From NCBI RefSeq assembly GCF_001314225.1, contig NZ_CP012697.1:3038001-3102000 (forward strand): 64,000 bases of DNA. Reading direction: 5' to 3'. Position numbers and translations under genes: made by a program. Below are positions 27,838 to 36,628 of this stretch, one piece after another; the stretch's first letter is position 1, and every line of letters starts with the position of its first letter. A model generated the notes under the pieces. It saw only the letters and a program-made list of their open reading frames with translations. It did not search any database and was not told where the DNA came from. Origin of the DNA: Microbacterium sp. No. 7 (GTDB lineage: Bacteria; Actinomycetota; Actinomycetes; Actinomycetales; Microbacteriaceae).

Positions 27838-27965
27838 CCCCGGCATCCGCGCTCCCCGGCATCCGCGCTCCCCGGCATCCGCGCTCCCCGGCATCCGCGC
27901 TCCCCGGCATCCGCGCTCCCCGGCATCCACCTTCTCCGGCATCCGCCCTCCCCAGCATCCGCCTT
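27838..27965. repeat. Eight tandem copies of a 16-bp unit
   Basis: The unit CCCCGGCATCCGCGCT is repeated head to tail; the first five copies (27838-27917) are identical and the last three degenerate. Each copy carries GGCATCC, a heptamer over-used throughout the window. It lies between ftsK and the acetyltransferase gene, in the 411-bp gap 27746-28156, where I see no gene. Confidence 0.9.
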
Positions 27966-27972
27966 CCCCAGA

Positions 27973-28037
27973 ACAGGAGATATCACCGGCACAGGACGTT
28001 CGCGCGGGAATCGTCCTGTGCCGGTGATATCTCCTGT
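27973..28037. repeat. 26-bp perfect inverted repeat (long hairpin)
   Basis: Arms at 27973-27998 and 28012-28037 are perfectly complementary over 26 bp with a 13-nt loop; each arm contains ACAGGA twice and GATATC. It may serve as the terminator of the acetyltransferase gene, a REP-like element, or a protein-binding cruciform upstream of ftsK. It lies 8 bp after the 16-bp tandem repeats. Confidence 0.9.
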
Positions 28038-28155
28038 GGCCGGAAGCGCCCGGAAGCGGCCGGAAGCCGCCGGAACCCGAAGCCGGAGCCCGCAACCCCA
28101 GCCCGGAACCCCAGCCCGGAAACCGAGCCCGAGCCCCGAGCCCCGGCGGAGACGA
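28038..28155. repeat. Degenerate short tandem repeats
   Basis: About four 10-bp units of the GCCGGAAGCG type (28038-28077) are followed by two copies of a 13-bp ACCCCAGCCCGGA-like unit and more CGAGCCC-type sequence up to the acetyltransferase stop. Low complexity with no coding signal. Confidence 0.6.
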
Positions 28156-28156
28156 T

Positions 28157-28651
28157 TCAGCGCAGGACCTTGACCATGGTGTCGCGCCCGATGTCGCGCC
28201 GCACGATCGCGAACCCCTCGCTGCGGTACAGCGTGCGGGCGAAGTTGTCGCGCTCGACCGAGAGGCTGATGCGGCCGTGACCGTGCTCGCGGGCGTCGCG
28301 GCACAGCGCCTGCAGCAGCGCCCGGCCCACGCCGTGGGCGCGCCAGATCGGCCGCACGCCGATGATGAGCTCGGGCACACCGACGCCGACGAACCCGAAC
28401 CCGGCCTCGTCGCGCGCGAGCACGCGGTACCAGGCCGCGCCGATCGGCACGCTCCCGTGGTCGACGGCGACGAAGCCGCCGTCGCCGGGGCGCTTCCAGC
28501 CCGCGACGTAGCGACGGTAGTCGGAGCCCGCGATCACCTCATGACGCGGCTTGGCCCCGCCCTGCCGCCAGTTCGCCGCCTCGACGACCATGTCGGCGAG
28601 GAACGTCCCGTCGGCCTGGGCCGCCGGTCGCAGCGAGAACGACATCGACAT
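28157..28651 (-). CDS. GNAT-family N-acetyltransferase
   Basis: A 164-residue acetyltransferase. The acetyl-CoA-binding motif A is visible as VRPIWRAHGVGRALLQALC (residues ~100-118), preceded by the strand IIGVRP and followed by SLSVERDNFARTLYRSEGF. The N-terminal SLRPAAQADGTFLADM is the usual family start. The substrate cannot be read from sequence. It is a separate gene 23 bp downstream of the RNase J gene on the same strand. Confidence 0.88.
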   Translation of the reverse strand: MSMSFSLRPAAQADGTFLADMVVEAANWRQGGAKPRHEVIAGSDYRRYVAGWKRPGDGGFVAVDHGSVPIGAAWYRVLARDEAGFGFVGVGVPELIIGVRPIWRAHGVGRALLQALCRDAREHGHGRISLSVERDNFARTLYRSEGFAIVRRDIGRDTMVKVLR

Positions 28652-28674
28652 GTCCAGAGTGTAGACGCGGCGTG

Positions 28675-30348
28675 TTACGCCTCGATGACGAGCGGCACGA
28701 TCATGGGACGGCGGCGCAGCGACTGGTTCACCCAGCGCCCGATCGTGCGGCGCACGACCTGCGAGAGCGCGTGGTTGTCGCGCACGCCGTTCTGCGCGGC
28801 CTCGGTGAGCGCGGCGGCGATCCTGGGCTTGACGGCGTCGAACACGGCGTCGTCCTCGGCGAAGCCGCGGGCATGGATCTCGGGGCCCGTGATGATGCGG
28901 CCGGTCGCGGCGTCGACCACGACGATCACCGAGATGAAGCCCTCCTCGCCGAGGATGCGGCGGTCCTTGAGATCGGCATCCGTGATCTCGCCCACGCTCG
29001 ACCCGTCGACGTAGACGAAGCCGAGGTCGAGCTGGCCGACGACGCGCGCGACGCCGTCCCTGAGGTCGACGACCGTGCCGTTCTCGCCGACGATCGTGCG
29101 CTCGGGCGCGATGCCGGTGTCCTGCGCGAGCTTCGCGTTCGCGATGAGGTGGCGGTACTCGCCGTGCACCGGCAGCACGTTGCGGGGCCGCAGGATGTTG
29201 TAGCAGTACAGCAGCTCCCCCGCGGCGGCGTGGCCCGACACGTGCACCTTGGCGTTCGCCTTGTGCACGACGTTCGCGCCGAGCTTCGTGAGGCCGTCGA
29301 TGACGCGGTACACCGCGTTCTCGTTGCCGGGGATGAGGCTGGACGCCAGGATCACGGTGTCGCCCGGACCGGGCTCGATCGCGTGGTCGAGGTTGGCCAT
29401 GCGGCTGAGCACCGCCATCGGCTCGCCCTGCGAGCCCGTCGACATGTAGACGATACGGTCGTCGGGAAGGTCCTTCGCCTTCTTGTAGTCGATCAGCACG
29501 CCGTCGGGCACCTTGAGGTAGCCGAGGTCCTGCGCGATCGTCATGTTGCGCACCATGCTGCGGCCGAGGAAGGCGACGCGGCGGCCGTGCTCGACGGCCG
29601 CGTCGATCACCTGCTGCACGCGGTGCACGTGGCTCGAGAAGCTCGCGACGATCACGCGACGCGGCGCCTTGCCGATCACCTGGTCGAGCACGGGGCCGAT
29701 CGCGCGCTCCAGCGGCGTGAACCCGGGCACGTCGGCGTTCGTGGAGTCGACGAGGAACAGGTCGACGCCCTCCTCGCCGAGCCGCGCGAACGCGCGCAGG
29801 TCGGTGATGCGGCCGTCGAGCGGCAGCTGGTCCATCTTGAAGTCGCCCGTGGCGAGCGCGAGGCCCGCCGGGGTGCGGATCGCGACGGCGAGCGCGTCGG
29901 GGATGGAGTGGTTGACCGCGATGAACTCCAGGTCGAACGGGCCGACCTGCTCGCGCTGGCCCTCGGCGACCGTGAGCGAGAACGGGCGGATGCGGTGCTC
30001 CTTGAGCTTCGCCTCGACGAGCGCGAGCGTGAGCTGCGAGCCGATCAGCGGGATGTCGCCCTTCGCGCGCAGCAGGTACGGGACGGCGCCGATGTGGTCT
30101 TCGTGCCCGTGGGTGAGCACGACGCCGACGATGTCGTCGAGCCGTCCCTTGATGGGCTCGAAGTCGGGCAGGATCAGGTCGACGCCCGGCTGGTGCTCTT
30201 CGGGGAACAGCACGCCGCAGTCGACGATGAGCAGCTTGCCGTCGAACTCGAAGACCGTCATGTTGCGGCCGACCTCGCCGAGGCCGCCGAGCGGCGTGAC
30301 CCGCAGCGTGCCGGGCTGGAGGGCGGGGGGCTCGATCACCTCGGTCAT
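28675..30348 (-). CDS. rnj: Ribonuclease J
   Basis: A 557-residue metallo-beta-lactamase/beta-CASP nuclease with 5'-3' exo- and endonuclease activity in mRNA decay and rRNA maturation. The metal motif LTHGHEDHIGA is near residue 82, SGHAAAGELL in the beta-CASP part and HGEYRHL further on. The ATG shares one base with the dapA stop (TGATG), so it is coupled to dapA, the standard actinobacterial dapA-rnj pair. An in-frame upstream extension overlaps dapA and is discounted. Confidence 0.95.
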   Translation of the reverse strand: MTEVIEPPALQPGTLRVTPLGGLGEVGRNMTVFEFDGKLLIVDCGVLFPEEHQPGVDLILPDFEPIKGRLDDIVGVVLTHGHEDHIGAVPYLLRAKGDIPLIGSQLTLALVEAKLKEHRIRPFSLTVAEGQREQVGPFDLEFIAVNHSIPDALAVAIRTPAGLALATGDFKMDQLPLDGRITDLRAFARLGEEGVDLFLVDSTNADVPGFTPLERAIGPVLDQVIGKAPRRVIVASFSSHVHRVQQVIDAAVEHGRRVAFLGRSMVRNMTIAQDLGYLKVPDGVLIDYKKAKDLPDDRIVYMSTGSQGEPMAVLSRMANLDHAIEPGPGDTVILASSLIPGNENAVYRVIDGLTKLGANVVHKANAKVHVSGHAAAGELLYCYNILRPRNVLPVHGEYRHLIANAKLAQDTGIAPERTIVGENGTVVDLRDGVARVVGQLDLGFVYVDGSSVGEITDADLKDRRILGEEGFISVIVVVDAATGRIITGPEIHARGFAEDDAVFDAVKPRIAAALTEAAQNGVRDNHALSQVVRRTIGRWVNQSLRRRPMIVPLVIEA

Positions 30349-31325
30349 CAACGCGTCGTCCCCGGGACCTTGGGCAGCGCGCCGCCCGCGGCGGCGTTGC
30401 GATCGGGACGGAAGCGCGACAGGTCGACGCCCTCGATGTCCTTCACGAGCGACAGCTCGTCCTCGATCATCGCAGCCTCCCATTCCTCCGGGCCGACGAG
30501 CGGCAGACGCACGCGCGGGCTGGAGATGCGCCCCAGGCCGTGCAGGATGTACTTGGCCGCGACGGTGCCCGGCACATGGGTCATGACCGCCCGCACGAGC
30601 GGCTCGAGCTTCTTGTGCGCGGCGGTCGCGGCGGCGAGATCGCCGCGGTTCACGGCATCCACGATCACGCGATAGGGCGCCGCGGCGATGTTCGCGGTCA
30701 CGCCGATGAGACCCGACGCGCCGATCGACATGTGCGGCAGCGCGTTCGCGTCGTCGCCCGAGAAGTACAGCAGGTCGGTCTGGTTGAGCACGCGGCTGAC
30801 CTCGCTGAAGTCGCCCTTGGCGTCCTTCACGGCGAGGATGTTGGGGTGCTTCGCGAGACGCAGGATCGTCTCGTAGGTGATGGGCACGCCCGTGCGCCCG
30901 GGGATGTCGTACAGGATCACCGGCAGGTCGGTCGCGTCGGCGACGAGGCGGAAGTGCGTGAGGATGCCGGCCTGCGTGGGCTTGTTGTAGTACGGCGTGA
31001 CGACCATGATGCCGTCGGCGCCGGCGCGCTCGCTCGCCTTGTAGAGCTGGATGGCGTGCGCGGTCTCGTTCGAGCCGCCGCCCGTGATGATCTTGGCGCG
31101 TCCGTCGGCGACGCTCTTGCCGACCTCGACGAGGCGGATCTTCTCCGGGTCGGTGAGCGTGCTGGTCTCGCCCGTCGTCCCCGTCACGACGATGCCGTCG
31201 GCGCCGGCCGCGATGACCGCGTCGATGTGCGACTCGGTGGCGGGCCAGTCGACCTCGCCATCGGCGGTCATGGGTGTGACGAGAGCGACGAGAACCTGGC
31301 CGAAGGGATTGCCGGAATGCGTCAT
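30348..31325 (-). CDS. dapA: 4-hydroxy-tetrahydrodipicolinate synthase
   Basis: A 325-residue TIM-barrel lyase that condenses pyruvate and aspartate semialdehyde, the first committed step to diaminopimelate and lysine. Schiff-base Lys167 lies in ILAVKDAKGD. The substrate loop TGTTGETSTL (48-57) and the catalytic Tyr in YYNKPTQAG (112-120) are present. ATG 31325 gives the family's usual length. It is coupled to RNase J downstream and lies 10 bp after dfrA. Confidence 0.96.
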   Translation of the reverse strand: MTHSGNPFGQVLVALVTPMTADGEVDWPATESHIDAVIAAGADGIVVTGTTGETSTLTDPEKIRLVEVGKSVADGRAKIITGGGSNETAHAIQLYKASERAGADGIMVVTPYYNKPTQAGILTHFRLVADATDLPVILYDIPGRTGVPITYETILRLAKHPNILAVKDAKGDFSEVSRVLNQTDLLYFSGDDANALPHMSIGASGLIGVTANIAAAPYRVIVDAVNRGDLAAATAAHKKLEPLVRAVMTHVPGTVAAKYILHGLGRISSPRVRLPLVGPEEWEAAMIEDELSLVKDIEGVDLSRFRPDRNAAAGGALPKVPGTTR

Positions 31326-31335
31326 GACCTCAAGG

Positions 31336-31848
31336 CTATCGGTTCGCACGATACGGTTCGACAGCGCGCGCGTACGTCGCGAAGCGGTACCGGATGCCGG
31401 TGCGCGAGGTCTGCCACGCGCCGATCCGCGGCGCGGGCCAGCCGTCGACGGCGGGCGCGGTCGTGTCGCCGTCGACCTCGAGGTCGAGCTCGGTGACCTC
31501 CAGCACGTCGGCGCGGCCGATCGCCGCGCGGTAGAGCTGCCCGCCGCCGATGACCCACGCCGTCTCCGCGCCCTCGGCGAGGGCGAGCGCCTCGTCGAGC
31601 GAACCGGCGCGCTCGGCGCCGGCATCCGCCCATTCCTCGCTGCGCGTCACGACGATGTTGCGACGCCCGGGCAGCGGCCGGAACCGCGGGGGGAACGACT
31701 CCCACGTGCGACGGCCCATCACGACCGGCGCGCCCATCGTCGTCTCGCGGAAGTGCGCGAGGTCCTCGGGCACGTGCCACGGCATGCCGCCGCCGGCGCC
31801 GATGACGCCGCCACGGGCCTGCGCCCAGATGAGGCCGACGCGCGTCAT
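31336..31848 (-). CDS. dfrA: Dihydrofolate reductase
   Basis: A 170-residue chromosomal DHFR, the trimethoprim target, regenerating tetrahydrofolate consumed by Thy[19 protein letters not shown] gives the active-site loop and the acidic residue that protonates folate (Glu/Asp in PEDLAHF). MGRRTWES and [12 protein letters not shown] are the cofactor-binding motifs. The ATG overlaps the thyA stop (ATGA), a thyA-dfrA operon. Confidence 0.95.
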   Translation of the reverse strand: MTRVGLIWAQARGGVIGAGGGMPWHVPEDLAHFRETTMGAPVVMGRRTWESFPPRFRPLPGRRNIVVTRSEEWADAGAERAGSLDEALALAEGAETAWVIGGGQLYRAAIGRADVLEVTELDLEVDGDTTAPAVDGWPAPRIGAWQTSRTGIRYRFATYARAVEPYRANR

Positions 31849-32648
31849 ACCGCGACGGCGGCCCGGATCGCGGGGTGATGCTGGTAGCCCTCGACAACGA
31901 TGTCGTCGTAGGCGTAGTCGAAGATGCTCTCGGGCGTGCGCGCGAACCGCAGCGTCGGATACGGATATGGGTCGCGGGAGAGCTGTTCGCGCACCTGCTC
32001 GAGGTGGTTGTCGTAGACGTGGCAGTCTCCGCCGGTCCACACGAAGTCGCCCGGCTCGAGGCCGGTCTGCTGCGCGATCATGAGGGTGAGCAGCGCGTAG
32101 GAGGCGATGTTGAACGGCACGCCGAGGAACATGTCGGCGCTGCGCTGGTAGAGCTGGCACGACAGCCGCCCGTCGGCGACGTAGAACTGGAACAGCGCGT
32201 GGCACGGCGCGAGCGCCATGCGCGGGATGTCGGCGGGGTTCCACGCCGACACGAGCAGCCGCCGCGAGTCGGGATTGCGGCGGATCTGGTCGACGACGTC
32301 GGCGATCTGGTCGATCTGCTCGCCCGAGGGCGTCGGCCACGACCGCCACTGCACGCCGTAGACCGGGCCGAGGTCGCCGTCGGCGTCCGCCCATTCGTCC
32401 CAGATCGTCACGCCGTGCTCCTGCAGCCAGCGCACGTTGCCGTCGCCGCGCAGGAACCACAGCAGCTCGTACACGATCGACTTCATGTGCACGCGCTTGG
32501 TAGTGACGAGCGGGAAGCCCTGCGACAGATCGAAGCGGATCTGGCGGCCGAACACGCTCGTCGTCCCCGTGCCCGTGCGGTCGTCCTTGTGCGTGCCGTT
32601 CGCCAGCACGTCGCGCAGCAGGTCTTCATAGGGCGTCGGCACGGTCAT
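31845..32648 (-). CDS. thyA: Thymidylate synthase
   Basis: A 267-residue ThyA that methylates dUMP to dTMP using methylenetetrahydrofolate. The nucleophile Cys149 lies in [12 protein letters not shown], the dUMP-binding RR pair in [14 protein letters not shown] and the folate-proximal [16 protein letters not shown] segment is intact. It is translationally coupled to dfrA. Because it makes dihydrofolate, its operon with DHFR is functionally logical. Confidence 0.97.
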   Translation of the reverse strand: MTVPTPYEDLLRDVLANGTHKDDRTGTGTTSVFGRQIRFDLSQGFPLVTTKRVHMKSIVYELLWFLRGDGNVRWLQEHGVTIWDEWADADGDLGPVYGVQWRSWPTPSGEQIDQIADVVDQIRRNPDSRRLLVSAWNPADIPRMALAPCHALFQFYVADGRLSCQLYQRSADMFLGVPFNIASYALLTLMIAQQTGLEPGDFVWTGGDCHVYDNHLEQVREQLSRDPYPYPTLRFARTPESIFDYAYDDIVVEGYQHHPAIRAAVAV

Positions 32649-32692
32649 GCGACCACGATAGCCCGCGCGGCGCGTCCGCGGCCCGCGCCGGC

Positions 32693-33448
32693 TCACGCCA
32701 TCGGGAGCAGGCCGAGGCCGCTCGCCGCGCCGCGTGCGAGCAGCGCGCCGACGATCGCGATCAGCCACGCCGAGCTCGCGCCGCCCGCCCCCTGCATCCA
32801 TCCGGCCACGCGGTGCAGCGCAGGCTCCGCCGCGCGGGCGAGCAGCAGCCGCACGGCGAGCGCCGCCAGGGCGGGCACGATCATGACGACCACGTACCCC
32901 GCGAGCAGAGCGTACTTGGCGCCGAGCGCGACCGGTTCGCCGGCGATGAGGCCCATGCCGATCAGGTAGGGCAGCATGCCGGCGAGCTCGACGACGCCCG
33001 CGGCGAGCGCGACGCCCACGACGGACCATGCCGATGCCTCGTCGTCGAGCGCCCGGTCACGCCAGCGCAGCACGCGTCCCCCGGTGCGCACGGCCGTCTC
33101 TCCGCGGGCCCTCGCCTCCTTTCGCCGCCTCGACTCGCGCATGCCGACCGCGATGCCGCCGACCAGCATCGCGAGACCCGCGACGAGGATCGTGAGGCGC
33201 CCCGCCGTCGATTCGACGAACGCCACCGCCGCGCCGATGAGGTTCACGATGCCGAGCATGAGCAGCACGCCGACGCCGAGGTAGAACAGGCAGATCGTCG
33301 CCAGGTACAGCCCGATGCGTCGTACGCGCACACGCCCGGGAGCGAGCAGCAGGAACAGCGGGATGAGAAAGGTGCCGACGCTGAGCCCGTCGCCGAGGGC
33401 GAGCACGACGAGGGCGAGCGGAAGGGGGATGCCGGTGAGGAGGTCCAT
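32693..33448 (-). CDS. GAP/Sap-family integral membrane protein
   Basis: A 251-residue protein with six hydrophobic helices and a charged central loop (residues ~110-140) in the arrangement of the GAP (LysE-related, Sap/sulfolipid-addressing) family. It probably exports or flips a lipid or amphiphilic molecule; the cargo is unknown. ATG 33448 follows a GAGGG-type site. It stands 44 bp downstream of the thyA start region, divergent from the histidine kinase gene. Confidence 0.75.
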   Translation of the reverse strand: MDLLTGIPLPLALVVLALGDGLSVGTFLIPLFLLLAPGRVRVRRIGLYLATICLFYLGVGVLLMLGIVNLIGAAVAFVESTAGRLTILVAGLAMLVGGIAVGMRESRRRKEARARGETAVRTGGRVLRWRDRALDDEASAWSVVGVALAAGVVELAGMLPYLIGMGLIAGEPVALGAKYALLAGYVVVMIVPALAALAVRLLLARAAEPALHRVAGWMQGAGGASSAWLIAIVGALLARGAASGLGLLPMA

Positions 33449-33549
33449 GCCCTCCACGCTCGCGCGCCCGCTCCGCGCGCGCATCGGGAGAAGGGCCCGT
33501 CCGTGTCTCATCCTTTGGTCGGAGTCGGGCGTGCGACGCTTCTGCTTGC

Positions 33550-34767
33550 ATGGATGCCATGACCGCACTGCTCGCCCTGCCCGCCGAGACTGCGGCGAGA
33601 CGCTGGCTCGGCCTGCCGCGTCCGGTCATCGACGCACTCGCGTTCTCGGTGCTGGCGGTGATCGCCGCGCGCGCCGGACTGACCGGGCTGTTCGGGTTCG
33701 CGCAGCTGCTGCCGCCCGTGTCGCCCTGGTGGACCCTCGTGACGGCGCTGCCCGCCGCGTCCCTCGCGCTGTGGAAGCATCGCGCGCCCGGCGCGGCACT
33801 CGGCGCGGCGACGGTCCTCACGATCGCCGACCTGCTCACCGTGGGCGGCCTGATCCCCCTCTTCGTGCTCGTGGACGCGCTCTACGCCGCGGCGGTCACC
33901 GTCTCGCCGACCGCACGACGACGTCTGCTGGGCGCCCTGGTGCTCGCGGTCGCCGCGCTCACCCTGTTCGCGCTGGCCCGCACGGGCGATCCGCGCGCGA
34001 TGATCATGGTGGCGGTGCAGACCGGGGGCATCCTCGGCATGGCGTACTGGTTCGGCACCTCGGTCGCGCAGTCGCGCATGCTGATGGATCAGTCGCAGGA
34101 GCTCGCCGAGCTGCATCGCGCCGCGGCGGAGAACGCCGCACGGCTCGCGGAGCAGAACCGCGCGGAGGCGGTGCGCGAGGAACGCGAGCAGATGGCGCGC
34201 GAACTGCACGACGTGGTCGCGGGGCATGTCGCGGCGGTCGCGATCCGCAGCGAGGCGACCCTCGCGGCGCCGGGGGCCGACTCGCCCGAGCGGCACGCGC
34301 TGCGCGCGATCCGCGACACGAGCCTGCACGCTCACGAGACGCTGCGCGAGATGGTCGCCGTGCTGCGCTCCGACCACGACACGGCGGCTCCCGCGCGTCC
34401 CGATGTGCCGGCGCTCGCCGCGCAGGCCCGCGCCTGGGGACTCGACGTCGTGCTCGACGACCGGCTGACGGCTCCCGCCGCCGGCGCCGCCGACCAGGCC
34501 GTGCGACGCATCGTGCAGGAGGCGCTGGCCAACGCGTCGCGTCACGCACCGGGCTCCGCCGTGCGTGTCGGGCTCTCCGAGGAGCCCGGCGGCATCGGCG
34601 TGCGCATCCTGTCGACGGGCGGGCGTCGACAGGCGGGCCTGTCCGGCAGCGGATGGGGCCTGCACCTGCTGCACGAGCGCGTCGCCGCCCTCGGCGGCTC
34701 GCTCGAAGCCGGCGCCGCCGAGGACGGCTGGCTCGTGAACGCCGTCGTGCCCAGGGCGGCCTCATGA
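33550..34767 (+). CDS. Sensor histidine kinase (DesK/HisKA_3 type)
   Basis: A 405-residue kinase with five or six hydrophobic helices in residues 1-180, a coiled-coil linker and the HisKA_3 helix REQMARELHDVVAGHV with phosphoacceptor His220. The HATPase N box (EALANASRHA) is present, but the usual DxGxG motif reads as STGG, a weakening seen in many actinobacterial relatives; the late GSGWGLHLLHERV box is intact. Its stop overlaps the first of three tiny cistrons that lead to the response regulator. Confidence 0.9.
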   Translation: MDAMTALLALPAETAARRWLGLPRPVIDALAFSVLAVIAARAGLTGLFGFAQLLPPVSPWWTLVTALPAASLALWKHRAPGAALGAATVLTIADLLTVGGLIPLFVLVDALYAAAVTVSPTARRRLLGALVLAVAALTLFALARTGDPRAMIMVAVQTGGILGMAYWFGTSVAQSRMLMDQSQELAELHRAAAENAARLAEQNRAEAVREEREQMARELHDVVAGHVAAVAIRSEATLAAPGADSPERHALRAIRDTSLHAHETLREMVAVLRSDHDTAAPARPDVPALAAQARAWGLDVVLDDRLTAPAAGAADQAVRRIVQEALANASRHAPGSAVRVGLSEEPGGIGVRILSTGGRRQAGLSGSGWGLHLLHERVAALGGSLEAGAAEDGWLVNAVVPRAAS

Positions 34768-34818
34768 CCAGGGCAGCCTCATGACGAGGGCAGCCCTATG
34801 ACGAGGGCAGCCCTGTGA
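34764..34818 (+). repeat. 17-bp tandem repeat encoding three overlapping six-codon cistrons
   Basis: ATG 34764 opens MTRAAS and ends TGA 34784; ATG 34781 opens MTRAAL and ends 34801; ATG 34798 opens MTRAAL and ends 34818; the regulator GTG is 34815. Each stop overlaps the next start by 4 bp (ATGA, ATGA, GTGA), and the kinase stop overlaps the first in the same way. The unit is a copy of the kinase 3' end (CCAGGGCGGCCTCATGA). It gives a stop-start chain across the operon junction. Confidence 0.85.
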
Positions 34819-35459
34819 CGCGCGTGCGCGTGCTGCTCGCCGACGACCACGCGATGATCCGCGAGGGTCTGCGGCTGATGCTGGAATCGCACGGCATCGA
34901 GGTCGTCGGCGAGTCCGCCGACGGCGCCGCGGCGATCGCGGCGGCCGGCGACCTGCGCCCCGACGTCGTGCTCATGGACCTGCGCATGCCGGGGACCGAC
35001 GGCGTCGAGGCGACACGCCGCATCGTCGAGTCCGGCGGCGCAGAGGTCATCGCGCTCACCAGCTTCGACGAGGACGAGCTCGTGCTCGGCGCCCTGCGTG
35101 CGGGCGCCGTCGGCTTCCTGCTCAAGACGGTGGATGCCGCCGGGCTCGCCGACGCGGTGCGCCGGGTGGCCGCGGGCGAGGGCGTGCTCGACCCGCGGGT
35201 GACCCGCCGTGCACTGCGCGCCGTGCGACACCCCGGGTCCGCGGCGTCCGCGCCCCCGGCCGGGCTGAACGACCTCACGGACCGCGAACGGGAGGTGCTC
35301 CGGGCGATGGGCGAGGGACTGTCGAACGCACAGATCGCGGCGCTGCTGTTCCTCTCCGTGCCGACCGTCAAGACGCACGTCTCGAACGTGCTCGCCAAGC
35401 TCGGCGCCGACAGCCGCACGCACGCCGTGGCGATGACGCGCGACCTGCCGCCGTCATAG
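34815..35459 (+). CDS. NarL/LuxR-type response regulator
   Basis: A 214-residue regulator, partner of the kinase ending at 34767. The receiver domain has acidic residues at 10-11, phosphoacceptor Asp55 in VVLMDLRMPG and Lys about 105; the LuxR helix-turn-helix starts LTDREREVLRAMG near residue 153. GTG 34815 is reached through the ATGA/GTGA chain described above and has no independent ribosome-binding site of note, so its translation probably depends on coupling. Confidence 0.92.
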   Translation: MTRVRVLLADDHAMIREGLRLMLESHGIEVVGESADGAAAIAAAGDLRPDVVLMDLRMPGTDGVEATRRIVESGGAEVIALTSFDEDELVLGALRAGAVGFLLKTVDAAGLADAVRRVAAGEGVLDPRVTRRALRAVRHPGSAASAPPAGLNDLTDREREVLRAMGEGLSNAQIAALLFLSVPTVKTHVSNVLAKLGADSRTHAVAMTRDLPPS

Positions 35460-35492
35460 CGGGCTCCCGCCGCGGGTCCATCGACCCTCGGC

Positions 35493-35518
35493 CTTCGACT
35501 CTCTTCGACTCTCTTCGA
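35493..35518. repeat. Short 10-bp tandem repeat
   Basis: CTTCGACTCT is present twice in tandem, followed by a partial third copy, in the 102-bp gap before the thioredoxin-like gene. Confidence 0.6.
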
Positions 35519-35561
35519 CACATCGGCCCCGGGACACCGCCGCACTGCTTATCCTCCTGTC

Positions 35562-35972
35562 ATGTCCTTGCCGCTGGCCCTCGCGGTCGCCCTCGGCCTC
35601 GTCGTCCTGACGACGGCGCTCGGGCTCGTGCTGCGCGCACGCACGGGCCGGGCGAGGGATGCCGGCGAGCTGCTCCTCGACTCGGCAGACCTGCCGGGCG
35701 GCGCGGGTGCGCGCGGCACGCTCGTGCAGTTCAGCAGCGTGCAGTGCGCGCGGTGTCCCCAGGTGCGACGCCAGCTGACGGCCGTGGCCGATGCCTCCGA
35801 CGGGGTCGCGCACGTCGAGATCGACCTGACCGACCGACCCGACCTCGCAGCGCGCTATCGCGTGCTGCAGACGCCGACGACCTTCGTCGTCGGTCCCGAC
35901 CGCCGCGTCCGTGCCCGCTTCGGCGGACCGCCCCGGCCCGACGAGCTCGCGGCGGCGGTCGCCGCCCTCTGA
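35562..35972 (+). CDS. Membrane-anchored thioredoxin-like protein
   Basis: A 136-residue protein: one N-terminal hydrophobic helix (residues ~3-25), then a thioredoxin fold with the redox motif CARC (Cys near residues 62 and 65) and the cis-Pro region QTPTTFVVGP. It probably handles thiols on the outer face of the membrane. A TATCCT element ends 6 nt before the ATG, so the message may be leaderless. The next gene, DUF4395, is a frequent companion of such thioredoxins. Confidence 0.85.
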   Translation: MSLPLALAVALGLVVLTTALGLVLRARTGRARDAGELLLDSADLPGGAGARGTLVQFSSVQCARCPQVRRQLTAVADASDGVAHVEIDLTDRPDLAARYRVLQTPTTFVVGPDRRVRARFGGPPRPDELAAAVAAL

Positions 35973-36014
35973 CGTCACCACGAGCCCCGTGACGTCATCG
36001 CGAAAGGAAGCGCC

Positions 36015-36542
36015 ATGACCTCCCCCGCCGGCATCGACCCCCGCGGCCCCCGCTTCGGCGCCGCGCTCACGTCGTTGCTCCTGCTCGTCACTCTCGTGGT
36101 GGCCCTGCTGCCGCGCGAGACGGCCTCGTTCGGGTGGTTCGCCTCCCAGCCGATCGCGGGCGAGGTCTTCGTGCCCGGGACGACCGTGGCGCAGCGGCTG
36201 ACCGACCCCGCGTTCCTCCTGGCGGCCATCGTCGCGCTGCTCTTCCTGTGGGGCATCCTGTCGCCGCGCACGCACCCGTGGAACCTGCTGTTCCGGTCGC
36301 TCGTCCGCCCGCGGCTCGCACCGCCCGCCGAGCTCGAGGACCCGCGCCCGCCGCGGTTCGCCCAGGGCGTCGGCCTCGTCGTCGTCGCGATCGGCCTCGT
36401 GCTGCACCTCGCGGGTGTGCCGTACGCCCTCGTGATCGCCGTGGCCGCGGCGTTCGTGGCCGCGTTCCTCAACGCGGCCTTCGGCTTCTGCCTCGGCTGC
36501 CAGATCTACCTGCTGCTGCAGCGCGTGCGCCCCGCGAGCTGA
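36015..36542 (+). CDS. DUF4395 integral membrane protein
   Basis: A 175-residue protein with four hydrophobic helices and the family signature NAAFGFCLGCQIYLLL near the C-terminus, which holds two cysteines three residues apart. GAAAGGAAG precedes the ATG by 6 nt. It is 42 bp after the thioredoxin-like gene. The cysteine pair plus neighbour suggest electron relay across the membrane to the thioredoxin-like protein (inference). Confidence 0.87.
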   Translation: MTSPAGIDPRGPRFGAALTSLLLLVTLVVALLPRETASFGWFASQPIAGEVFVPGTTVAQRLTDPAFLLAAIVALLFLWGILSPRTHPWNLLFRSLVRPRLAPPAELEDPRPPRFAQGVGLVVVAIGLVLHLAGVPYALVIAVAAAFVAAFLNAAFGFCLGCQIYLLLQRVRPAS

Positions 36543-36628
36543 CGGCGGACGCACGCGCACGGCCCCGTTCCCTCCGTCGCCGCGCGCGTCTAGGCTCGAT
36601 GCACGACCCCCGCTGCGAGGAGAGCATC

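Noticed and set aside
27745-27958. N-terminal extension of FtsK through the 16-bp repeats
   Set aside because: It would add repetitive GADAGER-type sequence not seen in the family. ATG 27745 gives the expected N-terminus.
27838-28155. CRISPR array
   Set aside because: The repeats are direct and contiguous without unique spacers, and there are no cas genes in the window.
31336-31848. Trimethoprim-resistant plasmid-type DHFR
   Set aside because: It sits in the normal chromosomal thyA-dfrA arrangement with typical chromosomal DHFR motifs and host-like codon use.
33550-34767. Inactive kinase because the DxGxG box is missing
   Set aside because: Many actinobacterial HisKA_3 kinases have a weakened first G box while keeping the N box and the GxG...L box, both present here, so loss of activity cannot be claimed.
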